This document shows positions 11,589 through 23,700 of a DNA stretch of 64,000 nucleotides, piece after piece. Location of the stretch: assembly GCA_025201765.1 (NCBI GenBank), contig MU623498.1:1-64000 (forward strand). The letters are read 5' to 3'. Each line of letters begins with the position of its first letter. The stretch's first letter is position 1. This DNA is from Daldinia sp. FL1419. Its lineage: Eukaryota > Ascomycota > Sordariomycetes > Xylariales > Hypoxylaceae. Below the pieces are notes generated by a model that was not told the DNA's origin, did not search any database, and saw nothing but the letters and a program-made list of their open reading frames with translations. Position numbers and translations under genes: made by a program.

Positions 11589-14500
11589 ATGGGCATCCCC
11601 GCTGCTTTCCGATGGCTTTCCAACAAATATCCCAAGATCATATCCCCCGTCGTGGAAGACAGACCTATCGAGATGGATGATGGCACGGTTATTCCTGTCG
11701 ATACTACGCGGCCGAACCCGAATGGTGAGGAGTTCGATAATTTATACTTGGATATGAATGGTATCGTGCATCCTTGTTCCCATCCGGAGGATAAACCCGC
11801 CCCAAAGGACGAGGAAGAGATGATGCTGGAGGTTTTCAAGTATACCGACCGCGTGGTCAACATGGTTCGGCCGAGGAAGCTACTCATGATTGCCATTGGT
11901 AAGTATATAATATATGCCCTTGTCTGTTACGTTTACTGACATTTCATTTGCAGATGGTGTTGCGCCTCGAGCCAAGATGAACCAGCAGCGATCCCGACGG
12001 TTTCGTTCCGCTCAGGAAGCCAAGGAAAAGGAAGCCAATAAGGAGGAGCTATTGAAAATGGTGAAGAAACAAAACGGTGGTGAATTGCCACCAGAGACAT
12101 TGGAGGCGGCGGCAAAGAAAGTCTTTGATTCCAACGCTATTACACCTGGTACGCCTTTTATGGATATACTAGCTATGAGTTTGAGGTATTGGTGTGCCTA
12201 CAAGCTTAACACTGACCCTGGATGGGCCAATATGAAGGTCATCATCTCCGATGCTACAGTTCCCGGAGAGGGCGAACACAAGATCATGAATTTCATTCGC
12301 TCTCAAAGAACATCCTCTGACCACGATCCCAACACGAGACATGTTATCTATGGATTAGATGCCGACCTGATTATGCTTGGACTCGCTACCCATGAGCCTC
12401 ATTTCCGTGTTTTGCGAGAAGATGTCTTTTTCCAAGATGGGAAAACTAAAACTTGCAAACTTTGTGGCCAGAAAGGTCATGATGCGCAAAACTGTCGTGG
12501 TGTGGCCAAGGAGAAAGAAGGCGAATTCGACGAAAAGGATAAAGCTATGCCCCTGAAGCCGTTTATCTGGCTTCACGTTTCGGTCTTGCGGGAGTATCTG
12601 GCTGTCGAGCTCGATGTACCAGGACTACCGTTCCGTTTTGATTTGGAGCGGGCTATTGATGATTGGGTATTCATGTGCTCTTTTGTTGGTAACGATTTCC
12701 TTCCCCATCTCCCTGCTCTTGAAATCCGCGAGAATGGAATCGACACATTAACTGCTATCTGGCGGGATAACTTACCTTTTATGGGCGGATTTGTGACTAA
12801 AGACGGCCACGTGAATCTTGAAAGAGCCCAGTATATTCTAAACGGTCTTGCCAAACAGGAAGATGCTATTTTCAAGCGAAGAAGGGAGACCGAGCAGCGA
12901 AGGGAAGCCAGTTTTAAACGACGGAAGCTTCAAGACCAAAGAAATGGTCGGAATGGTAACCAGAGCGGCCGAGGCAATGGAGGTGGCCCCGGTAACTTAC
13001 TCCCTGGCGGTCTTCCCGAAGGTCTGACTCATGACATGATTGTCAATAGAGGAGCTCAAGATACCAATGTGGCGAACAAGAGCGCTGCGGCGGTACTCAA
13101 GAGCCGGATTCAGTCACTCCAATCAGAGGCAGCCACTGGTAATCCCGAAGAAAACAACGCGGGGGCACAGGAGACACCTTCCGCCCTTGGTAAACGCAAA
13201 GCGTCCACCATGGAGGAGGATAACCCGAGCACCCCTGCGAGTAGTTCAGCGGCAGCTGAAGAGCCAGAAGATTCAGTCCGGTTATGGGAAGAAGGTTATG
13301 CTGATAGGTATTATGAGCAAAAGTTTCACGTGGATCCAAAGGATATTGAATTCAGGCGCAAGGTCGCCCGGGCTTATGTTGAAGGGCTTGCTTGGGTTTT
13401 AAGATACTATTTTCAAGGGTGCCCGTCATGGGAATGGTTCTACCCTTACCATTATGCACCTTTTGCGCAAGACTTCGTGGATATTGGCAATATGGAAATC
13501 AACTTCGAAAAAGGAAGGATTGCGAAGCCTTTTGAGCAGCTTATGAGTGTCCAGCCTGCCGCATCTCGTCACGTCCTGCCGGACATTTTCCACGACCTTA
13601 TGACAGACGCAGACAGCCCCATTATCGACTTTTACCCTGAAGAATTCGAAATTGACCTCAATGGGAAGAAGATGGCGTGGCAAGGTGTGGCACTTCTTCC
13701 GTTTATTGAAATGCCCCGTTTGCTTGCTGCCGTTGAAGAGAAATATCCACATCTTAATCCCGAGGATGCAGCCCGTAATAGCGCTGGTAGAGACGTACTC
13801 CTCCTTTCCGAGGCAAACCAAGAATTATACGACGATATAATCACACATTTCTATTCCAAGAAGCAGGGCGAGCCGAGATATAAGCTCAACCCGCGTTTGA
13901 GCCAAGGGTTATCCGGAAAGGTAGAGAAGGTCCCTGAGTATCTGCCTCACGGCAGCTTAGAATACCCGCTGGAGAGGAAGCAGTTGCCTGACGTAGACGA
14001 CGATCGATCATTGACGTAAGTTTCTAAATTCATAATGGGCTACAAATGGATATCGAATTCTAATCAGTTATAGGGTGTATTATGAAATCCCGAATGCGCA
14101 TAGCCACAAGTCCATGCTCTTGCGAGGTGTCCAGATGCCGACACCTACGCTTAATCGTAGTGACGTTGAGGATCTAAAGGGCAAGATGCGCAATTCCGGC
14201 CGAGGTCACGGAGGTGCGCCTCTTGGGCGTAATGGTGGGTACGACGGTAACAGAAGGGATAGGATTAATTACGGACCAGATTCTCGAAGAGATAGATCTG
14301 AGCGGCCACCGCCATATCAAAACGGGTACAATAATTCTTATCCCGCTCCTCCAGTCCCACCGCCTGGTTGGGTGCCGCCACCTCCCGGTTTCCCAGGATT
14401 TGGTACCGGACTGCCACCCCCGCCTCCTCCTGCCCATCATGGCGGCAACGGATACGGCGGCCAATATGGAGGGAGCGGAAATTACGGAGGAAATTATGGA

Positions 14501-14719
14501 GGAAACCGTGGCGGAAACTACGGGGGTCATTACGGAGGGAGTCGCGGAGGAAATTACAGAGGTTCTCAAGGACACGGAGGGGCGTACCCTCCGCCTTCTC
14601 AAAATAGCTACAACGGTCATTATAACCGACCGCCCCCCCCTCGCGATAATCGAGACCGTCGACAGTACGAAGACCGCGGTGGTTATCGAGGCAATAATCC
14701 CTATGGTAATGGATATTAA
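11589..14719 (+). CDS. rat1: 5'-3' exoribonuclease 2 (Rat1/Xrn2)
   Basis: Three exons, 11589-11898, 11954-14015 and 14074-14719, encode 1005 aa. The start MGIPAAFRWLSNKYPKII is the invariant XRN N-terminus. Active-site signatures follow: LYLDMNGIVHPCSHP, VPGEGEHKIMNFIRSQ and IYGLDADLIML, which supply acidic metal ligands. A CCHC zinc knuckle (CKLCGQKGHDAQNC, ~residues 270-283) is typical of fungal Rat1/Xrn2 and absent from cytoplasmic Xrn1. The second conserved block includes FVGNDFLPHLP. A low-complexity charged insert lies around residues 420-560. The C-terminus is rich in proline, then GGNYGG/RGG repeats (from about residue 920). Rat1 is nuclear. It degrades 5'-monophosphate RNA, processes rRNA and snoRNA ends and drives torpedo termination of RNA polymerase II, usually with Rai1. 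Nothing looks damaged. Confidence 0.96.
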
Positions 14720-15420
14720 ATGATAAGGAGGAACGATGAGCCACTAAACCCCTTGAAGAACGGTCTGCCGTATAAAATACGTTGAATTGTGTGTGCTTCA
14801 TAAATAACTGGAATAGATCTACTACTAGTTCTGCTTAACCAAATGTTGAGTTGCTGCTCATATAATTTTCCCACGTCCCCAATCATTACATTCTCATTTC
14901 CTTTTTTGTAATTCCATTGATATCCATGTGTAAGGTGTGATTCCTAGTATATTGGTGACATCATTGTATTGTTGTAATAGTCTAGAATGTGTGGAGGCTA
15001 TTTAGATATTTACGTATATATGCAGTTGCCGAGCAGCTGTACTCAGCTGCAGAGATCCACAAAGGTACCTAAGATAACTAATCTTTGGACACTCTATTAT
15101 GTCTCCTTTCGATTTAATTTAGAATGGTCTGTTTGTAGTTGAACATTGGTTTTCAAGATTAGGAGACGCTATTACTTTACAGATGCCTCGTTCTATTTTT
15201 GAAGGGCAATTTGTAATACATCTGAAGATACATGTACATACAAAGTTAAAAAGGGTCCGGCCATGGCGGATGCTGGATGGGTGGGTACAAAACTGAAAAA
15301 CAAGGAAAATAAAATAAAATTTTTGCATCGAAATCTTCACAATGATTCCGTCCCCTTTCTTACACGCAGAGATGCATGTTAGAAATATTGGTTGTTATAA
15401 AGAAGTGCGAAGTATATAGG
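14720..15420. other. Intergenic region downstream of RAT1
   Basis: About 0.7 kb of moderately A+T-rich DNA with no supported gene. A 73-codon minus-strand frame (15119-15340) lacks any recognisable feature. It grades into a more A+T-rich block. Confidence 0.4.
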
Positions 15421-17040
15421 GTGGATCAATATACAACTATCCTTAGAATGTATATATGTACTATAATACCTACCATATATAATAAGTACTTACTTATTAG
15501 AGGTATTACATATAGTTAATATAACTAGTTATTAGTTATAATTAATTATTACGAAACCTTGTGTGACTTTTACCAGGGGTTAAGGAACTCGGTAATACAT
15601 AATCCATTTGGGGGTCTGCCCTGGGCCCCTAGCAGGCCTGGGCAGAGGTAGCTGGGGATTATTACCCTGCTAAAATACATCACCGCTCCCTATGATGCTG
15701 GACCTGGTAGGTATTTGGACCAATATTAGACAGGCTACTGCCCTGTGCCCCCACTACACTTTCAGACGCTTTTTAACATTTTAAACATTTCTTTAACAAG
15801 AAGCAATAAAGAATTTATATAAGGCTAATAATTTATTTAATTACCTACCTAAGTATATAAGTCAAGAAATAATATATGTTATTGAGTCTTATTTTATTAA
15901 AAGAAAATAGCTAATAAGCACCTAATAATCTCCTTATTGTAGCTATTGCAAGCTATACCTACCTAAGTACATAAGTCTCTCCTTTCATTGCGTGCTATTA
16001 TATAATATGAGGTAGCTTTTAATAGGTTAAATATTTGTTTAAAATAACAAATACCTCTTTCCATTCCATTAATACTTATAAAAGTTAAAAAATATTTAGG
16101 TAATTAATTATTAACAGGTATTATTATATACCTATTTTAATAATATTTTATGTTCATATAATTTATTACATATAGGTGCTTACATCTATTACAATGATAT
16201 AGCTTCCATATATGCATACCCTACTTCTAATCCACCTAAATACATTATACCTAAATAACCTTCACATATACATATATATATATACATATAAACCTAAAAT
16301 AAATATATATATGGAAATTAAAATATGCATATATATATGTACCTCTCTACCTGACTTACTTGTTTTAATATTTTTTCAATAAATATACATGTCCTTAGAG
16401 GATATTATGTTACATAAGCGGTGCTTTGTTTATGGCTTGTGCCAACCTTGACACATAAACTACTGAAATATAGCTCGATTGTGGGGGCAATACCTATTAT
16501 ATTTTTAACGAATTAATATTTACCTCAATTTTCATAAGCTACGGAACATTTGGAACCTGTGATTTATTGGTTTATTGGTTTATGTTTATTGGTTTATATT
16601 TATTGAAGTTATTTGTAACCTTGTTGTTGCTATTTGTTGTAATTATATATTTAATATATATGATGATTATTAAATGCGTTATAATTATAATATATATATA
16701 TATTATAATAAAAAATTTAAGTGTTATAATTATATGTGTTGTAATTATAAGGTATTTATAGTACTAAAAATACTATAAAATTAAAATAAACGAGTTGAAA
16801 AACGCCAAAAAGCATTTTTTGAGATGTTTTTCGCTTTTAGAAAAATTTAAACAGATTAATTAAAGTTTATTGGATGTATAAAAAAGTATTATGGATCTAC
16901 AAATAAGCTAAATTTTGGTGGGGATAAGTTAATCAATACCTTAAAAATATATAGTTAATATTTATATTTACCCTTATAAATTTTTCTATATTTATGTAAT
17001 ATAATATCCTTTTAGTATTAAGTGAACTTACCTATACCCT
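15420..17040. repeat. A+T-rich gene-free block, probable RIP-degraded repeat relic
   Basis: This 1.6-kb tract is strongly A+T-rich with many TATATA runs (for example about 16265-16345 and 16690-16710) and no credible coding frame. A short G+C-rich islet at 15585-15770 stands out inside it. The composition matches RIP-mutated relics of Pezizomycotina, but no second copy is present in the window to prove repeat origin. A local inverted repeat (GAAAAAC ... GTTTTTC) lies at about 16797-16834. Confidence 0.45.
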
Positions 17041-17784
17041 TTCCCTAATCTGGGCTAGGGCCGGTTTTTTTTTTCCCCTTCTAACTAAGACCATTTTATC
17101 TTATTTGTTACTTGTGCCTTGTGCTTTATGTGCCCCCTACCCGTACCTCGTAACTCGTACCTGTGCCTGCGTAGACTTGTCTACATACAGTAGCTTCTCT
17201 CATCCTCCAACATTAGCTCCAACAACGATACACAATTGCGAAAGCACAGCCAAGTCGGAGATACTTACCTAGGTATTCAATCAAGGGGAGTAAATAATAA
17301 ATCATATCCTTTGTCGCTGCTCTTTATCTTAGATCCTATCGTACCGGCCCGGCCCCGAACCTGGCGTACGTCGATCCTAGAGTCCCAATATTATTATATG
17401 TATTAAGTTAAGACGAACATTTCCCCGTCTTCAAGCCCTTGGAAGGATTCTCCAGAAGGGGAATACCCACACAAAAAAGAGAGCCGTGGCCCTATTTGCT
17501 ATACTCACTTGTTCCCGAGAATCTTACGGGTCTCGATATACTAGCGGCTACGTCGAGGAGAGCGATTGAACGATTGAATCCATCAAACCTCCAAGAGGTT
17601 GCTATACTAAGAGAAGGGTAGGACGAAACAGGTGTATAGTGGAATCTTGGAATATTCTATCTACGTTTCGCAAACAAGCCATAGCCCTCCTCGATACCTC
17701 TTCTCGGCCACTATATGTGCTCCATGACGACGTCACAATGTTGAGAAGACCCTCAATCGCGACCCGACGGTATATGAGCACAAG
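17041..17784. other. Upstream region of the RasGAP gene
   Basis: About 0.74 kb of mixed composition, likely promoter and 5' UTR of the IRA-type gene starting at 17785. A T-run (17067-17076) and C/T-rich stretches occur near 17040-17160. A 60-codon frame at 17439-17621 does not join in phase to the gene and shows no domain. Confidence 0.4.
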
Positions 17785-20700
17785 ATGAACGGTGATGCAG
17801 GCCTTGTCGGATGTTTAGTCGAAAGACTTACAACTAGGGTAATTGGAAGCCTCTTCTTCTCCCCATGTACCATCGTAGCCTACTAACTGTTGCCTATGTC
17901 GTTGTGTATGTAGTATTATTGCTAATGAATTCTTCTTCGCAGCTTCCACATCGTACCGGTACTCCAGGTCAAGACCTCGAACGCGACGACGTGGCCGTTA
18001 TCACGCGCGCCACACTCGTAAAGATCAGCGTGACATCCATATCTGCCGTACTCGAATCACTAATCTCGCTTCTTGAAGAGCTCAGTCGTCCGTATAAGAC
18101 ATTCGCAAGCCACCCGACTCATATCCTCCTGTCCGAAATTTACATTTTATCGCTTACCGCCGATTGCTGCTCCGCCTGTTGGGGACCATTCAGCAATGAT
18201 AGTTCCAATGTCGCAGCCGGCTTACCTGGTCCTGGGCTTAAGAGCCCTGAACCGTTGGATGACGCGCTTGTGGTGAGGGTATTCGAGCTTTTCAAGCACC
18301 TCCTTAAACCATTCCCAGACGGCTACTGTCTGCCGGCTAAGACAATATTGGATGGGAAATCCGCGCGGGAAGTCTTTGATGCTCGATACGGGGAACCACT
18401 TACTCGAGCCACTTCGTCAAGCGGCTCGGATGATTCTCGTGAAAGCAAGGTGGTAAAAAGCGATGAAATAGAGGACATTGAACCGTATATCAAGCATATC
18501 GTGGAGTTCGTGACCGCGTCTAGTTGGTCAGCCTCTTTCGAATATGTGAGGTCCGTCATTCAAGGTATACGGACCACGGGTGCGGCGCAGGTGGTTCCGA
18601 CCTTAGCCATGGCCGAGGAAGAGAAGACTTCACTAGTGATACTACGTTTAGTCTCGTATATGTGGGTTGACGGCCAGAAGCTTGGACTTGTTATCCAAGA
18701 ATTGTGTTCCAGCTTCCTCCACTTTCGACGGGCTTACCAGAATACGATTGCCGTTATCACGCCGCTCCTAATCACCGGATGGATCGAGCGCTACCCTAAG
18801 GAGTTCGTCACTTTGCACCATCAACATAGAAAGCTTGAGGGTGGGCCTGATACGCTGTTTGACATGACTCAAACAATAGCCGACAGTGGGAAGCGCCGTT
18901 CAATATTGTTTCCCTTTCAAACCTCTCTGCTCATGCTGATTCCCGATGTGTTCGAGGTGGCAAGTAATTTACGGGATGCTAAAACCGGTGGTATGGCTAA
19001 GAAGGTTGCATTTCTCGAAGGGTTAAGAAAGGCGCTCAGGAATAAAAACGACGCGGCTGGGTATTGCCTTGTTAGCCTTCTCCGTGCCGTTCGTCATTTC
19101 GATGACGATGGGGATGCAATCGTCAGCTATGCCATGGATGTTCAGGACGAAGTCCGGGATGCGGTCTTTCGCCGATACCAGCCTAATGGGGAAGGATCTT
19201 TATTTGATCAAGATTTGACTACCGCGGCCTTCATTAGTCTTACGCATTTGAATTTTGAGGGTTCTGTAGAGTCGTTAACGCAATCGTGCCTTCATTCCGC
19301 CGCACCTACTATTTTTAAGATCGCAATTATCCAAGCGTGCTCGTACTTTGCGCGGCAGCCGAATGCCGAAGACTATCACCGTTTGTTCGCTGAGGCCGCT
19401 GGGTATATACAAAGTCAAATGAAGGTTAGAGTCGCCTCAATGTCAGAAATATAAGTGAGCAGACTTACTAACCCTCTCTAGGCGACGTCCGCTCTTTCGG
19501 CAGATCTATATATAGGAGACCATCATTCGCAGCGTAAACCCTCCGAAACGAATTCGTCGACGACCATGTTAGTATGCAACGTATTAAATTTCCTAGATGC
19601 CTCGCCCGAAACTCTGTTTGAAGCTCCGCCAGCGGACATCGCGGAAGCGGAGCAGTTTTATGAAGGAATTTTTGAAGCGTTTGTCTCGTGTCTAGTAACG
19701 GCAAATGATTCCGTCAGAGCCCTCGCCAGTAATCTGGCCAGGAAACTACTTGCCCCGAATGGTATCCTATCTTCATTGCGTAAATCAAAACGGATAGACT
19801 CGCACAGTTTTGCTATTAAATTCTGGAAACTGACGTAGGTTCAACCCCTTAAGCCCCAAGAATCATTTTGTAATTAACCGCTGGCCATAGATCGCTTGTC
19901 CTCATGGAAATGTGTGAGAAGTTCGAACAGCAAGGGGACGATTCATTGCTCAGGTCTATTCATGGATATCTCGAGTCGCGTCTATTACTTTTAAGTTCAA
20001 TAAAAGTAGGTTTGCAAACCAGAACCTTTTGATTGGCGCATGCTAACAGACTTATAGGAATTGTGTGTAGTATCTGAGGATATTCCGGAACGCATAGCGA
20101 CCTCGACGAAGCTTGAGACTCTTTTCTTAACATCTCTCTGCTCGGCAGACATAGAGACAAGTCAGTTAGTAACATCTTGCATCGGACTCTTTAATGAGGA
20201 GTGTCGCATCTTAGATTCCGCCGTGGACGCGGGGAAGACCGCAAACCTATTACTTCGGAATAGCGAAATTTTTGGCGAGATCGCTTCTCCTGAATTTCGA
20301 TTCACGGGGATGATGGCTTTCCAAAAACGAACACGTGCCCTATTAAGACGCATGCAATACCCAAGTGTAGGTATTTTGGAAGCTTGGGAAAAAGCATTCG
20401 ACAAGTGGCTTCACCTCTCAAAGGACGTATCTACAACTTCCGCGGAGAATGTTGACGAAAGAAATTTCTCTGAGTGGAGGAATTTATCCGGGTTCCTGGC
20501 TTCGCTTGGCGGTATTTGCACAGCCGAACAAGCTTATGTTCTCGAAGAACCTGCTGCTAGTGGGCTAAAATGGATTGATCGGCTCTCGTCCGAGAATCAC
20601 GAGGAGCCCCTTCTCAATAGATATCTCCAACTCAGCACTCAGCTACTCGCATGTACTAACGTACGAGTTAGAGAAACCACGCGGGAGGTGTTATCAACCG

Positions 20701-23700
20701 ACATATCCCCGAGTCTATACCAGCCTTTATTCAGAGCTCTAGAGTCAGAACTTGAGGTGCTCTTCACAGGTGCTCTGGAAACATCCGGCAAAGGGCAGGA
20801 CGTTGAAATCATATTCGCTGAGCAAGCAGCCTCGTTACTGAAAGCCCTAATAGAACGACTGCAAACACCGTCTGAATTAGGAGCCGCGTCGTCAATCAAT
20901 TTCGGCTCCCTCGGATTGAGCTTCGCCAAGTTTCTAGACGGCGTAGCTGATAACGTAGCCAGCTTACGGGTTAAGATTAAGATTTGTCAAATGTGTGAGT
21001 CCGTTAACAGGAAAAAGGAGCACTTAAACCTCCGCGATGATGTTCGGAAACGAAATCAACTCTTAGAGTACATTTTTAGTTGGATCGCGAGGCCTCGCTC
21101 GCCCCCCACAGAGGGTAGCTACACCCAGCTCCACCAAGATAACGCGACGCGAATCCAAAGAGACCTTGACAAAGCTTGCCTACGGTCTCTCGCAGAACTT
21201 ACTTACAGATTGCCGCTCCAGCCAGGAGACGGTCAGAACGACGCAGGCATTAGCGAATTGAAATCCCAGATGTTCCGTACCTATTTTAACCGATTCCTGT
21301 CATTGCTCAATTACGAGCCGTCAGACAGTATCAGAGGAGATGTCACTGGAGGCTCATCTCATCGCGATGACACCGGATCGACGTCTGAACTCGCCATCAC
21401 CATCCTCTCAAACCTCCTTAGTGCAAATATTGATGTCGGCCTGAAATACTCGCTTGGTATTGGCTATAATGAGAATGTGGAGATTCGCACTGCGTTTATT
21501 AAAGTCCTTTACAATATTTTGGTCCAGGGGACAGAGTTCAGCAATTTGTCTGATAAGGCAGTGAATGAGAAATATGATGAATTGTTAGAGGTAAGCGACC
21601 ATGTTCAAATGGGACCGTTTGAATCATATATACTGATAATGAAAAATCAGCTGCTTACCCATGATATGAACCTTGCTGTTGCTATTAGTACAGTTTGCCC
21701 AAGTAGCGAAGTTGAGGAGCTTACGATATCGATGCTCTATATTTTCGAGTCCCGTGGGCGTACTTTCGAGCTTATGGAGGCATTGATTAAACAAGAGATC
21801 GAAGATACCGGTTAGTTGAGCTCTGCTGCCTGAAATATACCAGCTTACTGACTATGTACAGAGAATGAATCCGAGATACTCCGTCGAAACTGTGTTGCCA
21901 CAAAGATGCTCTCTATATATGCGAGATGGAAAGGGGCGAACTATCTCAAGGCTACACTCCAGAAAGTTGTCGAGAGATTAATGTTAACTTCTAAGGACCT
22001 GGATCTTGAGCTCGACCCAACAAGGATATCATCTCAAGAAGAGCTTCAAAAGAACGCACTGCAGCTACGGATAGTTGCTAAAGTTTTTATCGATGATATT
22101 TGTGCATCCTCCGCTAGTATCCCTGCGTCATTTAGGAAGATTTGTAGCATAGTAAGTTGATTTATCAATACCTAAGATACCATTATTAACGACTAGACAG
22201 ATATCTTCAGCGGTCATGCCTAGGTTTCAGGAAGCTAAATATACCGCTGTTGGGGCCTTTATATTTTTGAGATTCTTTTGCCCTGCTATCGTCGCGCCCG
22301 AGGCAGAGAACCTAGTGACTACACCACCATCTAAGGAGATGCGGCGTGGTCTACTGCTAATCGCAAAAGTCATACAGAATTTAGCAAATAATGTTCTGTT
22401 CGGTGCAAAGGAGCCATATATGTATCCCCTAAATGATTTTTTGACACAAAACATCTACCGCGTCACCACTTTCCTTAGGGAGATCTCTGTAAGATTTGTT
22501 CAAGGCCCTTACCTATTCCTGTTCCTACTAATAACACTGTTTTCTAGGTGCCCCCGTCCGCTCTTGATACACGTCCAACGGATGGTGAGACATACGAGTT
22601 TGGTTCCTGTGTTGCTCTACACCGATTCTTATATGACCACTGGGACCATGTCAGGCAAAGACTCATGTCTCAGGAACGGCGAGATCATGTTCGCTCTCCC
22701 AACGAATTAGTTCGTGGTCGATCACCCGTACTCGAACCATTACGGGCTCTCATAACAAACTTGGGCCCACCTCCATTAGCGGTCACTTGGAACCGCCCTC
22801 AGATATCTTCGAATACACCACTATCTTACTCTAGGTTCCAGCATTTCATGCTTCGTAATGCTTTCAGGGGCACTGACTCCTTTGCAACATCTCGTGCTAT
22901 CTATGACGGTGGCGAGAGTAGAGTACGTATATCGTGACCAGCAAATCTTATTTTGGCACTTTGTTCAGGACTAATGAACACTAGGATGGGCTCTCCGTCA
23001 TTTGTATAATTCTTCGTCAAATCGATCAGGATTCTATAGACTATGATACCCTTTTGTATTGCTTTCTAAAGGTAAGTTCTAGTTGAACTGATACGTCAAC
23101 TTTAATGGACGACTTCTATATTCATATCAGATCCTTTACCCCTCAGTCTTTTTTTGTTATTTTGATTCCCCTGTCTAACCAAGTCTAGATTGCGAGTCGG
23201 CTATGGCATAAGCCATTCGGGTTATTGATCGACGCGACGTGTTATGACGGTCAAAATGATCCTCCGGACGAATTGTTCAAAAAATTAGAGCTTCTTAGTC
23301 CCAGCGAGTTATCCGATCAGTTGTCTAGGATTTATGTCTATAATATGAATAGCACTTTCCGGTATGTAAATCTTCCACACCATCCAGTGTTATATGTTGT
23401 ATACTAACAAAACCAGGAAATGCTTCCGGCGTATACTTCGTATAGCCACGAAGAATGATGCGAACGTCTTAAATCCAAGCAATGTGGATTATTTGCTACT
23501 TGGAAGCCGTCAAGATCTACAGGCCCATTTCCACCTTAGCCAAGTTCACCTTCCAAAGGAGACCATTAGCATAGCCACTGATTCTCGATATACCTTCCAA
23601 CCTGTTACCCGGCTTTCGAAGACTAAAGGGAAAATCGAGGTCTCCGTTGGGGTTGGTGGTTCATTTGTCCAAGTTACCACTGTGAAGAAGCAGGAGGTCC

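Noticed and set aside
14174..14801. Long minus-strand frames opposite the RAT1 C-terminus
   Set aside because: They are shadows of the Gly/Tyr/Arg-rich repeat of RAT1; the sense frame has the exact XRN family sequence.
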